From Lumbricus rubellus (lineage: Eukaryota > Annelida > Clitellata > Crassiclitellata > Lumbricidae): 64,000 bases of DNA. The position numbers and the translations under genes were made by a program. Shown here in pieces: positions 1-10,670 of the stretch (position 1 is the first letter of the stretch; the number at the start of each line of letters is the position of its first letter). The DNA lies in contig OX243825.1 of the NCBI GenBank assembly GCA_945859605.1, positions 15,561,784 through 15,625,783 on the forward strand. Direction: 5' to 3'. Below the pieces are notes generated by a model. The model ran no database searches. It saw nothing but the letters and a program-made list of their open reading frames with translations, and was not told the origin of the DNA.

Positions 1-24
1 GGGTGCCCGATTTATTGGGACACA

Positions 25-74
<50 letters not shown>

Positions 75-356
75 CAATCACATAGCAATCACTAGCGATT
101 AACAGCAAATTAATTGGGTAGGTTTGATTGGTTTGAGACATACCGCTGTAGCCTAGGCCTATGTACATTGTACAATGCATATAAATCTGCAGATAATTGG
201 TAGGTCTATAGGCCTACACGAGTAGGATACATAATTAATTATATATATTATATTTAAGCAATAAATAGACAAACACATCAGGTTTATGTGTAGGCTTATA
301 GTCTAATATGTGTATGTATGGCGGCACAAATATAAAAGAAATTTTATACATAATAT

Positions 357-408
<52 letters not shown>

Positions 409-679
409 TAGGTCCTACATATTTTTCAAAAATCTGTATGAAACTAATAAACAGTGAAAAAAATAAATTATAGGGCCTATAAAAACCTGTTTCAGTAGGC
501 CTATATACTCTACGCACAAATCAGTTATTACAATTTCACATGAACCAAAATTCTGTCTGAATGTGCAAAAGACCTACAATGTATATTTACCGTATACCAA
601 AGAATTTAATTTAATGTAAGTAACAATAGATGAAGCTACCATATAATTAAAATATGACTGAACAGAAACATCTTCATAC
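1..679 (-). other. GILT-A intron 4 (partial), AT-rich
   Basis: No exon is seen. The stretch lies downstream of GILT-A exon 4 on the minus strand and aligns in patches with 18730-19020 and 23401-23610 of the GILT-B intron 4, so it is duplicated intronic DNA. Two TA dinucleotide microsatellites sit at about 37-73 and 361-405. The remaining two GILT-A exons must lie left of base 1. Confidence 0.6.
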
Positions 680-778
680 CGCTGGTGCACTGACGTTAGG
701 TGCGAGATCAGACATTTCCATGCAGGCGATAAATGGAAACGCTCTGCTCACGTTGCCAGCTAAATGAATAGCGCAGGT
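680..778 (-). CDS. GILT: GILT-A exon 4
   Basis: Thirty-three codons between acceptor CATTGTAG and donor GTATGAAG. It starts TCAIHLAGN, continuing the CQHG region, and includes AFPFIACMEMSD, matching the FIxCME block of GILT proteins. It is two codons shorter than the GILT-B exon. Confidence 0.9.
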
Positions 779-2428
779 CTACAATGAGAACAGAAAAACT
801 AAGACAGGCCCAGGGGCGGATACAGAAATTTTCGAGTGGGGAAACCTTTTTTCCATTTAATCCAAATCTCGAAAAGAAAGATAGCCTACTATTTTACCCA
901 TCAGAAAAACTGATGACCTTTTTAGTCGTACGCTACGTTTCTTCTCTCTTTCTTCTCTGTCACCTTTTTCCAACCTGCAAGAGGGTGGGCACGTCCGTTT
1001 TCCCAGCCAGAATGGCTGGTGAAAAAAAACAAATGTCTAAATGGGGGCCATGGCCGGATTTGCCTCCTGGATAGGCCTACTTAAATTAGTTCACACCGTA
1101 TATAAAATTTAAGTCTTCTGTGACCTGACTAAACAGATTGCCGAAACTTTTACAGGAAGGTACAGTCACTACTTTAGGGACTTCAACTTGAAAGTAAGTA
1201 CCTGAATCATATTTCCAAGACATTCCATTGGTCCATGTTGACAGTGAAATACCCAGGTATCTCCCACCTTTGATTCCTGCATCGAAAGAAAACAATTAAA
1301 TGCATTTATATATCGTAATAAAAGCACTCAGTCAATCCAAAAATTATGAGTTAATGACTATCCAACATAACACCGATTGCATTTTTAATATATACATGTA
1401 AATGGACCAACAAACAACGCAAAGGAAAAATTACCATATGAATAATTCATTAGCAAGACTTAGTTTTAGCAACTTAACTTAAAATCATTAATTCAGTTTA
1501 ATTCACGAGTCATAGTTAGCACATATGCACAGTGTGAGAATTGTGGAAAAATAACTTTGGGGTTGGGGGGTTGGACTATGATCCACTTAGAATTCGGGTA
1601 TGAAAACATACTTTAACATGGGGCTCAAAGAAAGGCTGGGGTTGAAACCCCCAAACCCTCGGCAATTCTTACTCTAAGTAGCCTATATGAACAGAAAAGA
1701 TGTGAGTCCAAAGATATTACAACATTTCGCAGCTGAGGAAAATATGTTCTATCTTCAACTAAAAAAACCTCACATTGTTATTATTACAGCCCGAGAATGA
1801 ATTGATCAAAGAAGAAAACTAAAAAGTATTTTAAACAACAAAGTGAAAAATAAAGCAAACTTCTAGAGTACATCTAGACCTAGGCCTATTTTGCATAATT
1901 CAGAACAATATATTCCCCTTTCAAATAAGAAGTTTGAATGTAGGCTAACGCCAACATTACAGTAATGACTCCACTAACTATTGCATTGCCATAAGGAACT
2001 ATTTCCAGGTTTAAGATGTTGGCCACTTGAAGAAATGTTGGCCAAAGAATGGACCGAACGAAATCTTTGCAGCCTTCACACAGCGTCTCGTAGTACAACG
2101 CGAAATTGACCTTTGGTGCATCCTTCTGTACCTGCCATGCATTCTGTTCACACTGTTCCTCAACCTACAAGTCAACAGAATATAGCGATTCTCCACAAAT
2201 AACTTACGAAATGTACGTTGCTCTAGTGAGTGCACGACCAATTATATTTATTATAGGCCCCCTATTCTATACGACTTGTGAAGTCCCTCTCACAGTACAA
2301 CATAATCAGAGGTGCTAATTAATAGTCTGAAGCAGCGTTTAATCGGAAAACCGCCGTTTTCAGCTGACGGCTACCGACGACACTCTTTGACCGGGCATTT
2401 TTCTGATGGCCTTTTTAAATTTTCTGTC

Positions 2429-2482
<54 letters not shown>

Positions 2483-5400
2483 TATGCACATAATTACGTA
2501 CACAAGAACTGTCAAATTTTCTGAAGAGAATCTTGCATGCATCACATGACTGGGGAGGATCAGTGGCGGATTTAGTATGGGCCCGGGGGTCTGCTCGCCC
2601 CCCGTTCCCCCTTGGGCAAAAAGTGGCGCCCCCTCGGACCGCAACGGTACTTATTACTTAAACCTAAAATGTCCTTCGTGGAAAGTAAATTCTCTTGCCT
2701 TTGCCAGATTATTGCATTCTAAGTTTTTACGACTTTACGCAATCACACCATGAATTTAACACTTATTAAAGAATTGCTTATTTTTATTTATTTCTCTGGC
2801 GGCCATTACTTATTTTCATATATTTCTATGGCCCTTTGCCGCTTTGCGTATGCCAATTATCCGGTTTGGGTCCGCTATTCCGAGGGTCCAGTATTCCGAG
2901 GGTCCACTATTCCGAAGGTCCACTATTCCGAAGGTCCGTTATTCCGAAGGTCCGCTATTCCGAAGATTGTACTGTTATACGCCAATTATGATAAATCAGT
3001 CAGGTTTAGGTCCATTATTCCGAGGGTCCACTATTCCGAACCCTAAACCTAACCCTAACTCACCGCAAACCTATAACCACCAAGGATACAGAACAAAATA
3101 CAGCGGATATTCGGAATAGTGGACCCTCGGAATAGTGGGCCGTTACAGTAATCTCCGAACTTATGAAACTCGGGGATTGTTAGTCAACGTAGTAATTTGA
3201 GAATGGGAGTGATAATTATGATTGTGTTTGGGTTTCCCGTCCTGATGACACCACGGGCTAGTAAGCTGTGGGTTAGTTACAGAGGTTTGAGGTTTTTGGA
3301 TTCGAGGTTGAGGAAAATAGAATTGCAGTAGTCGTGCTTTGAGCAGGAATTATTATTCATCAATCTTATATAATACAAGCTGTGCCCGGCCACGCGTTGC
3401 TGTGGCTGAAAAGACCGTTCAACCCTCCCTTTCTAACTCCCTTATACTGGTTTCCTCACTCCCCTCTCCGTCCCCTCCCCTCCGTCCCTCCACTCCCTTC
3501 TCGTCCCCTTCCCTCCCGTCCCTACCCGCCCCTACCACCTCCCCTCCCCCTCTCTTCCTCCTCCCCTGCCCCTCCAATCGGCCGCATTCGCGAAGGCAAG
3601 GTTGTGTGAAAATTGAAATCAAAATCGCTCGAATCGAATGCAAAATTGTGCGAAAAGATTGCACTAACAAAAAGCATTTACAAAAGCGATCGTATTCGAA
3701 TTTGGTAAACTTTGGAAAGGAATCGGTCAAGAACGGTGAATTACTTTCCGAGATCCTTGATTTTGTACAACCGAGAGCTACATAGATATACGCTATAAAA
3801 AAGATGTGCGGATATGCGCCATAAAAACGCGGCCGCGTTAAAATGCACGTTGGCGCAAATTTGAAATCAAAATTGCTCGAATCGAATGCAAAGTTGTTTT
3901 TAATTGTCGAAAAGTTTGCGCTTTTTCCAAGAAACATTTTACAAACCCGATCGTATTTGAACGGAACATTTTGGTAAAATTTTGAAAGGAATAGGTCAAA
4001 TACTTTCCGAGATTCTTGATTAAATACAAACTGTTTACATTTTTATTCATATACTAGCTGAACCCGGCCACACGTTGCTGTGGCTGAAAAGAGCGTCCAA
4101 CAATCCCTCCCTACCTCCATTCAACCTCCCTTTCCCGCACCATCCCGCGTACCCTCCTCTCCCATCTCCCTTCCCTCTCCTCTCCTCTTCTTTCCCCTTT
4201 CCCCCTTCCACCCCCTCACCTTTCTCCTTCCCCTTTCCCTCCCTTCCTTTCCCATCTCTCCCCTTCTCATCTCCTCCCAGTCCCCTCCCTGCCCCTAGCT
4301 CTTCCCCTTACCTCCTATCATCCCCCTCTAGTCCTCTACCTTCTCCCGTCCCTATTCCCTTCCTTCCCCTCCACCTCCCACTCCACCCTACCCTTCTCCT
4401 CCTTTCAGTCCCATCTCCCTTCCTCCCTCCCTCCATCCATCCATCCCTCCGTCCATTTCTCTGCCTCTTTGTATTCCTCCCTCCTCCATCCCTCCCCTCC
4501 CTCTTCGTCCCGCTCCTTCTCCATTCTTTCCTCCCTCACACCGAGGGTGAAGGAAGGAGGGAAGGAGGAGAGAAAGGGAAGGAAGGGAGGGAAGGAGGGA
4601 GGGAGACATAGGGACGGACAGACGGACGGACGGACGGAGCGAGGGAGAGAGCGAGAGAAGGAGAGAGGGAGAGAGGGAGAGAGGGAGAGAGGGAGAGAGG
4701 GAGGGACGGACGGACGGAGGGAGGGAGGAAGGGAGAGAGGGAGAGAGGGAGAGAGGGAGAGAGGGAGAGAGGAAGAGAGGGAGAGAGGGAGGGAGTATAT
4801 AACAATCTTTGGAATAGTGGACCTTCGGAATAGTGGACCTTCGGAATAGTGGACCTTCGGAATAGTGGACCCTCGGAATAGTGGGCCGTTACCCAATTAT
4901 CCCGCCTATACGAAAAATTCAACTTGCCGTAAGGCCCTAATGATGATGATGATGATGGTTTTCTGCCAGAAGGCAGGTTCATTGGGTTCATGGGCGTCCG
5001 CAGCGTGGCGCAAGGGGGCGCAAGTGCGCCCCCCTGGATTTTTCGCATAGTTGCACATAAATTTAGATTATTTGGTTGTGATTGTTACAACGCGATTTTC
5101 AATGTGATTATCGATTCGTTCTACAAGTTGGACCTATATAACTTTATTTGGGGTATAATGTATAGTTATTATAGGATTCTCTAGTAGTAATATGGAATTT
5201 CTAACTGTTACCCATTACACTTAGACCATGTGACAATTATTTAAAAGTTTGCGCCCCCCCCTAGAAAAATTCCTGCGGACGACCATGATTGGCTTTACGC
5301 CCCTGGGGATGAGATGAGTGAGGTGGTTTCCCGTTGCCTTCCCCACAGACAATGATGGGTAAGCAACTTGCCCAAGGTCGCTCCGCAGCTGCTTGCGCCC

Positions 5401-6470
5401 CTGCGTTCCACACGTGCTAGCCCGATATATCTAAATCTCTGTCAACTTCCAGCCCGGGGCTTGAACCGCAGTCCGTTGCAACAACAGACTAATGCCGTTC
5501 TCGCTTACCGTTGCAGCTAACTAGGCCAGTACAATTTTATATATTAAATAAATTATGTTTTTCAACCGGACATTGTGAACTACCCTGACGGGGCAGATTG
5601 AAGATTATCAAAAGTTATTTGCGATTGACAATGACAAACGAACGTCTATCTGGTTTGGCATTAACTTCAATTGAACGTGGTCCTGCTGAGAACATCGACT
5701 TTGAATCAACTATAGGTCCTAAAATCGTTTTGCTTCAATGAAATCACGCAGAAAGCTTTTTGTATAAACTAACAAGACAGTTTCTGCGTGAAGTTTGGAT
5801 CAATATCCAATAAATTACATTAATAAATATTTTGTATATAATAGGCATAGGCTAAATATGATAAATTTATGTAATTCAAGTGAGTAGTCAAGTTCACAAG
5901 TTTAAAAAGTTTCTAGATTCTTGATTCTGTTTGGTGTATTTGGCTAAATCGGTTGTATTATAATTAATTTACTGTATTTAACTATGTAAGTACAGGCGCC
6001 CTCTTGAAATTCTCCTCGACCCCCCGTGCAATAAAACCTAAATCCGCCACTGGGGAGGATATGTATAAACCTACATGTGATGATGTAAACAACCTTGGAT
6101 TATTGTAGAAATGATAAAAAATACACTATATTATATCCACAATTAGCTTAGGCCTACCTACATGCATTTTAAAGTATACTCAAATCACCCATTGTTACCT
6201 CGATCATTATGTCAGATCATTCTAAAGCAGTGAGGCCATTTACAGAACAACGAATATCTGCATATGTGAATTTCCTAAGTGAATTTCAAAGATCTAGCAG
6301 ATCAAGTGCTTCTTATATACCTGGCAGGCACGGGCGATTTCTCTCGAACTGCACCACACACTTGAAGGAAAATTGCATTGACGACTCGAATCAGCAAGTA
6401 GGCCTAACCAGTTAAGACAGAACACAACACACAGTAGACCAAAAGCCCCTTTTCCAGACACGGAATACAT
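680..6470 (-). CDS. GILT: GILT-A: gamma-interferon-inducible lysosomal thiol reductase, 3' end outside window
   Basis: GILT enzymes (vertebrate symbol IFI30) reduce disulfides of proteins in the endosome and lysosome with a CxxC active site. Four exons join in phase 0: 6321-6470, 1979-2164, 1202-1276 and 680-778, giving 170 residues. The first exon starts with a hydrophobic signal peptide followed by the saposin-like pattern [11 protein letters not shown]. Exon 2 carries the active site as CEGC, followed by VPYGNA. Exon 3 carries the family signature CQHGPMECLGN. Exon 4 carries FIACMEM. All introns have GT donors and AG acceptors. Exons for the last ~65 residues, by comparison with GILT-B, are left of the window. 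Intron 1 is 4156 bp, nearly all of it a nested transposon stack. GILT-B is a tandem paralogue in the same orientation. No frame break is seen in the visible exons. Confidence 0.9.
811..1069. mobile_element. hAT-like MITE in GILT-A intron 3
   Basis: The element starts CAGGGGCGGATACAG and ends with an imperfect inverted copy (CCGGATTTGCCTCCTG). It is flanked by GACAGGCC (803-810) and GATAGGCC (1070-1077), a 7/8 match to an 8-bp target duplication. The DNA is absent at the same place in GILT-B (about 23740). The hAT assignment rests on the CA...TG ends and 8-bp duplication. Confidence 0.7.
1202..1276 (-). CDS. GILT: GILT-A exon 3 (CQHG signature)
   Basis: Twenty-five codons between acceptor GATGCAG and donor GTACTT. 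The peptide VFHCQHGPMECLGNMIQ contains the GILT signature CQHGxxEC. The longer open frame overlapping this exon is a different, non-coding frame. Confidence 0.92.
1530..1675. mobile_element. Small MITE related to 32110-32258
   Basis: It begins CAGTGTGAGAATTG, ends with the imperfect inverse CAATTCTTACTCTA, and has G-rich and C-rich halves. A second copy at 32110-32258 has a perfect 8-bp target duplication. No clear duplication is left here, so the limits are approximate. Confidence 0.5.
1979..2164 (-). CDS. GILT: GILT-A exon 2 (CxxC active site)
   Basis: Sixty-two codons, phase 0 at both ends, acceptor CTTGTAG and donor GTTAGT. It contains [15 protein letters not shown], the thioredoxin-like CxxC redox site of the family, and the conserved VPYGNA. 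Confidence 0.92.
2434..2478. repeat. (TA)n microsatellite
   Basis: Pure TA dinucleotide run in GILT-A intron 1. Confidence 0.95.
3374..4051 (+). mobile_element. ACTAGCTG-type dispersed repeat, two partial copies
   Basis: The head CCCGGCCACGCGTTGCTGTG (about 3386) is followed by a C/T-rich tract and a body with GCTCGAATCGAATGCAAA and TTTCCGAGATCCTTGATT. A second body and tail runs 3836-4051. The same head recurs at 4053, 19028 and 52081. The family is not recognised with certainty. Confidence 0.5.
4053..4802 (+). mobile_element. ACTAGCTG-type repeat with huge C/T then G/A tract
   Basis: It starts ACTAGCTGAACCCGGCCACA. The rest is an almost pure pyrimidine tract to about 4540, then a purine tract of GGGAGAGA-like units to 4797. 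Open frames here on both strands are translations of low-complexity DNA. Confidence 0.45.
4130..4797. repeat. Polypyrimidine/polypurine block with central switch
   Basis: C/T-rich units (CCTCCCT-like) to about 4540, then G/A-rich units. The switch is at a small palindrome, TCACACCGAGGGTGA. The two halves are complementary in composition and could pair as a long hairpin. Confidence 0.85.
4920..5530 (-). mobile_element. tRNA-derived SINE (minus), interrupted by a MITE
   Basis: The minus strand shows a tRNA-like head with a B-box-like GGTTCAAGCC near 5460 and the tail phrase GGGCAAGTTGCTTACCC (about 5360). The 3' part (TTTTCTGCCAGAAGGCAGGTTC, about 4960) is separated from the rest by the hAT-like insertion 4989-5287. 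Limits are approximate. Confidence 0.55.
4989..5287. mobile_element. hAT-like MITE inserted in the SINE
   Basis: Ends CATGGGCGTCCGCAG and CTGCGGACGACCATG are near-perfect inverted repeats. The flanks ATTGGGTT (4981-4988) and ATTGGCTT (5288-5295) match 7/8. It contains GCGCCCCCC-type runs and no coding capacity. Confidence 0.68.
5531..6051. other. Remainder of the hAT-like element, no gene seen
   Basis: AT-rich sequence forming the right arm of the 2561-6052 element. No open frame, exon signature or repeat stands out apart from the terminal CTAAATCCGCCACTG. Confidence 0.5.
6321..6470 (-). CDS. GILT: GILT-A exon 1 (signal peptide)
   Basis: Fifty codons from the ATG at 6470 to a GTATAT donor. 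The hydrophobic segment covers residues 7-26, followed by [20 protein letters not shown]. Compared with GILT-B it has two extra residues (Gly-Leu), encoded by an in-frame GGCCTA that converts TA into TAGGCCTA at 6399-6406. The start was chosen because both paralogues share this Met. Confidence 0.88.
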
Positions 6471-6725
6471 TGTCCTGTCTTCACTCGTAGCCTGCCGAAG
6501 AGAAACCTACACACCTCCTATTATTGTGCTGCTTAATATAGGCCTAGACTCAAGCAATTTTTAATCAACATTTAATTTGCACATGACTGAAATTTGATGC
6601 TTATTAGATTTATGGCCTATGACCACACCGAGAAGCAAAAAATTTGAACCTATATGAGTAGGCATACGAAAACTTGACAGTAACCTAGCCTACGCTGCGT
6701 TCAAAACAATAAAAGAGATGCCGAA

Positions 6726-6757
<32 letters not shown>

Positions 6758-6797
6758 ATGGTGATGGTGATGGTGATGGTGATGGTGATGGTGATGG

Positions 6798-6849
<52 letters not shown>

Positions 6850-7814
6850 AATAATAATATTATTATTACTATTATGATTGTTATTATTATTATTTTTATA
6901 ATTATTATTACTATAAACAACTTCATTTATTGAGAAAACAGACAACTTCCTATAGATGTTCTTATTATTACTATTACCATTACCATTATCTGTTTCAATT
7001 TGTCATTATTATTTATTATTATTATTATTATTAGGCCCTATTATTATTACCATTATCATTATCATTAATTATTTTTAGTTTTTTATTATTATTTTTTTTA
7101 TTATTATGCTAGACTTGACAAGTTGACATGCACGGACAAATCGTGGAAGAAGGCGGTTAACATCGGGCTACCTAGGCCTACGTGAAGCAGTGCATCATAA
7201 ATCATGTATCGCGCGAAACATCCGCCATATTCATAGACCCCATAGTACACTAGACAGGATATATAGGGTAGGTCTATAGGCCTAGTTCAGACTCAACAGT
7301 TTAAACTGCAAAAACAGAAAAGTAGGCCCCGCATAATTTTTTAGTTAAGAAACCCATTAATTTTTTTAGTTAAAAGGCCTACTAATTTTGTTGAAACTTT
7401 ATGACAAGTTTTAGCTACACTTTTTTTATGAATATTTCACTTTGTCCACCCTCGTTATAGGCTATGGGCCTAGGCCTAGAGTTGCTATGCCACTGCAGTC
7501 GAGCGCACACCCAGTGCAACTATCATCTATATAGGAGCTATTGTTATAATAGCCTACTGTTCGGGATGTTGGGACCAATCTTGACTCAGCACTCTCTTAA
7601 AACCTCGATTATATCAGCGATCTCTTGTTTCATCGCTGGAGAATCCGACTGTTGTAGTAGCCTATTTAGGCCTAGGCCCTATTCGCTAATTTTGAAGATA
7701 GCCTAAGACAAATTCAGGTGACATACCGCGCCAGGTTACAAAGTTATATAAATTTATTGTAGAAGTAATTGTAGCCTAAAGTTTATTAATAACAATATAA
7801 TATCGTATAGCAGC
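6471..7814. other. Upstream of GILT-A; intergenic, no gene seen
   Basis: Sequence 5' to the GILT-A start. It holds a GAT/ATT trinucleotide block (6722-7105) and several TAGGCCTA octamers. No promoter element can be named with confidence. Confidence 0.5.
6722..6905. repeat. (GAT)n/(GGT GAT)n trinucleotide repeat
   Basis: GATGAT..., GGTGAT... and then ATT-rich triplets. Overlapping open frames encode only Asp, Gly, Ser or Ile runs and are artefacts. Confidence 0.95.
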
Positions 7815-8139
7815 CATAGGCGTAGGGGCAGTGGCGGCGCTACGGGAGGTCGCGGCAGGTCATTTGACCTGCCTATTTTGCTCACGACCTGCCTAATGAC
7901 CTGCCTAAAAATTGGAATTTTTAATAAGGGCTATTTTACATTCCGTTATTTCAGAGTTTTAAATGAAAAATCAACATTACTTTTTCCTCGCCCAAAAGAT
8001 CACCAGTGCTGTGGTGCAATTATGATGTCCAACTGACTTTTGCGTCTGATTTTATCTAGTAGGTAAATATAGGCCTAGAGGTCTAGGCCTATGGGATACG
8101 AGGTTTATGGGAAACCTATACTTATATGATTCAAACAGA

Positions 8140-9840
8140 AAGGATAAGAATAGGAGGGAGTCTCAGAGGAAGGAGTAGCCTAATTGGTAGGAGGATGAGG
8201 CAATGGTGCCCGCTATCACCACTCCTCTTTAATTATCATTATACATAAATGAACTAATACACGACGCAGTGGAACAGGCAGGAGAGGGTATACAAGTGGG
8301 TTGAATACTCATACACTGTAATAGCCCAGTAGCCCTAAGATTTGCCTACGACCAAACAAATGAATGCTGGCGACTACACAGGAGGGCTGAAGAAATTGGT
8401 GGATCAACTAAATAGGTTAATAGGACCTTAATAAAATACAGCATAAAGATAAATGTCGGACAGACAAAGATTATGAAGATAAGTGGAGGGGAGGAGATAG
8501 CAATGAAAATAACAATAAACGGAGAGGAAGTGGAACAGGTCAAGAGCTTCTGCTACTGGGGAAGCATGATAACAACAGATGCATAGTGATATAAAACGTA
8601 TTGGGTAAAGATGGTGTCCCGTCAAAAGCGCGCAGGACAAAAGCGCGCCGACAAATGCGCGCCGACAAAAGCGCGCTCGGGTCAAATGCGCGCCGACATA
8701 AGCGCGCGGCGTGCACCAGAAGTTGTACTTTTACTTCGCCTAACACATAATTTAAAGCAATATCCACTTATAATAGGCCACTTCTCACCTACTGTGCATG
8801 TGTCATATATTCAAAGCCCTTCATCAAGGCAATGATTCAACCACCTATTTTGATGAAAGTTGCTTGTCCTCAAAATTCAATAAGAAATCAATTTATCCCC
8901 TACTGGTTGCATATTTGCTCAGCGTAAACTACGACACAGATATAAACAAAACGACTGCATAAGGATCATAGCAATCTTGGATATCGCTACAGAAAAGACC
9001 GAGTGAATGTTGATGGCAGTATTTCGTGGAGATAGGCTACTCTAAGCGTGATTGCAAAGGGCGAATGAAACTGACGACAGAGAATACAAGCACTCTTGTA
9101 ACTGACCACAACCTTGCACAGTGCACTAGATCCTGAAAGCAACGATGTGCAGAGGACCGTCGCAGAGATCCGTCGAAGAGCAATTTTTCCACAACTTTCA
9201 CTAAATTTTTGGACATTAGGCCTATAATGTTTATCGTTGTTTGCATATTTGCAAGACAATTACACATGAGTTTGTTCGTGTTTTTTTCATTTTTTGTGTC
9301 TTTGTATGTTAGTCTGTATCTTGTTGACTGCGCGCTTATGTCGGCGCGCATTTGTCCTGCGCGCTTTTGACGGGTTGCGCTTATGTCGGCGCGCATTTGT
9401 CCTGCGCGCTTTTGACGGGTTGCGCTTATGTCGGCGCGCTTTTGTCGGCGCGCTTTTGTCCTGCGCGCTTTTGACGGGGTACCGGTAAAGATGCATTCAC
9501 GAAAAGAGGAGAGTTGATGAGAGAAGGGTTGAGCAAAGATCTAAAGAAGAAACTTGTCAAAGTGCTGTATGGAGAGTGGTACTGTATGGGTTGGAGACAT
9601 GGACCATCAGGAAAGAGGATAGCAAAAGATTGGAAGTTTTTGAAATGTGGATATGAAGAAGGATGGAAAAGTGAGCTGGACGGAGCGAGTGACAAATGAA
9701 GAGGTACCACAAAGAGTAGGAGAAAATAAAGATAACTGCAGATGACAACTGACAAGGAAGATTGGATGGAAAAGAAAGACAGGACTGGTGATGCTGAGAT
9801 GGATGATGACTGACGGATACACAAGGAACTGAAGAGAAAA
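8140..9840 (+). pseudogene. Degenerate LINE reverse-transcriptase relic
   Basis: Broken frames resemble the RT and C-terminal part of RTE-like LINEs. Around 8430-8580 a frame reads close to INGEEVEQVKSFCYWGSMIT. After the insertion 8613-9483 the homology resumes at 9493 with AFTKRGELMREGLSKDLKKK and the YGxxxWT-like region. Stops and frameshifts are frequent, so it is non-functional. Orientation is plus. Confidence 0.7.
8613..9483. mobile_element. GGT...ACC foldback element with AAAAGCGCGC phrases
   Basis: It begins GGTGTCCCGTCAAAAGCGCG and its complement ends GGTACCCCGTCAAAAGCGCG. Both termini are arrays of GCGCGCCGACAAAA-like phrases. GGTAAAGAT is duplicated at 8604-8612 and 9484-9492 (9 bp). 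It splits the LINE relic, so it is the younger insertion. No coding capacity is seen. Confidence 0.82.
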
Positions 9841-10289
9841 GCACAAGAAGAAAGAATGACATCATTGGAAGTTGAAACCTGCCGAGGGAGAGTGAAATTA
9901 AATAAGAGAAGAATGCCTATGTGCTTCAAATTCAATCACAATTTCTTCGACCTGCCAAATAGTTCCCATGACCCCGACGCGACCTGCCGAAATTTTAGAG
10001 CTGGCGCCGCCACTGCGTAGGGGAGGCTACTATTTTTCCAGACAAAAAAGTTGACTTTTTTAGTCATCGACTTGAAATCTCGAAAAAAGTACGTAGGCCT
10101 ATTATTTTTCCCAGACTAAAAAGTTGGCGACCTTTTTTAGTCATCGACTTCAAATCTCGTGACAAGTACTAATTATTTTTAAGGCTTCTTTACTATTCTC
10201 CCAGGTTTACTTGCCCGAAAAATTAGACTTGCCAGAAAGTTGAGGGACATTTGCACCCCTCTGGGTCCCCGCTTCCTACGCCTATCATC

Positions 10290-10670
10290 AGCCATAAATA
10301 GGCGTTCATCCTTCAGGTTATCCATGTTAAATGTTATAGGAAAAGGAGGATTCTTGAGTCACCATGATTATATAATTATTGCAAAGGCGTCACACTGGGA
10401 GGGAGGAGTGATTGCCAATATGTTAGACTTCTGTTCTGATATTCGTGGTAAAAGATGACCTAGAATCACTGGAAAATGAAAACACTGGCAGGCCTATAGT
10501 ACGCTGCCTAATTTTTTTTATTCGACTTGATTACTTCAAATCTGGAGTTTTCGAGTGACATCCTTGCTTTGAATTACGACATTTTACAATTTACAGTCGC
10601 CTCCACCCCAATGAATTATTGCCATTATTAAGTTTTTATGTAGCACACCTTTAGGCTTCAGGTAACCTAC
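10290..10670. other. Unannotated stretch
   Basis: No repeat, exon or RNA feature is recognised. A 72-codon open frame starting at 10240 has no family resemblance. Confidence 0.4.

Larger units (their letters stand above)
2863..4893. mobile_element. GGT...ACC foldback element with CTATTCCGAAGGTCC phrases
   Basis: Termini are arrays of a ~15-bp phrase (CTATTCCGAAGGTCC and variants), forward at 2870-2970 and inverted at 4805-4885. It starts GGTTTGGGTCC and its complementary end starts GGTAACGGCCC. The 9-bp sequence CAATTATCC flanks it at 2854-2862 and 4894-4902. A further inverted phrase end lies inside at 3110-3148, so internal nesting is likely. The ~9-bp duplication recalls Mutator-like elements; no transposase is seen. 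Confidence 0.72.
2561..6052. mobile_element. hAT-like element, host of a nested stack
   Basis: Ends CAGTGGCGGATTTAG and CTAAATCCGCCACTG are perfect 15-bp inverted repeats, flanked by GGGAGGAT at 2553-2560 and 6053-6060 (8-bp duplication, as expected of hAT). It lies in GILT-A intron 1 and contains the GGT-type element 2863-4893, an interrupted SINE and another MITE. No transposase is seen. Removing it leaves an intron of about 0.66 kb. Confidence 0.8.
7829..10015. mobile_element. hAT-like element containing a LINE relic
   Basis: Ends CAGTGGCGGCGCTA and TGGCGCCGCCACTG are inverted. CGTAGGGG flanks it perfectly at 7821-7828 and 10016-10023 (8 bp). Inside are subterminal GACCTGCC repeats and a degenerate LINE that itself carries a GGT-type foldback element. 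Confidence 0.8.
7815..10288. mobile_element. Outermost element of the second nested stack (AGGCGTAGGGG family)
   Basis: Left CATAGGCGTAGGGG and right CCTACGCCTAT are inverted. The body around 10020-10260 (AAAAAGTTGACTTTTTTAGTC, GCCCGAAAAATTAGACTTGCC) resembles 34367-34562. The hAT-like element 7829-10015 has inserted a few bases inside its left end. No clean target duplication was found. Confidence 0.45.

Noticed and set aside
1086..1295. 69-codon minus-strand ORF over GILT-A exon 3
   Set aside because: The exon is read in a different frame (CQHGPMEC), bounded by splice sites and matched in GILT-B.
3036..3060. Telomere-like CCCTAA repeats
   Set aside because: Only three degenerate units inside a foldback element; the TTAGGG-like bases near 24300 are equally short.
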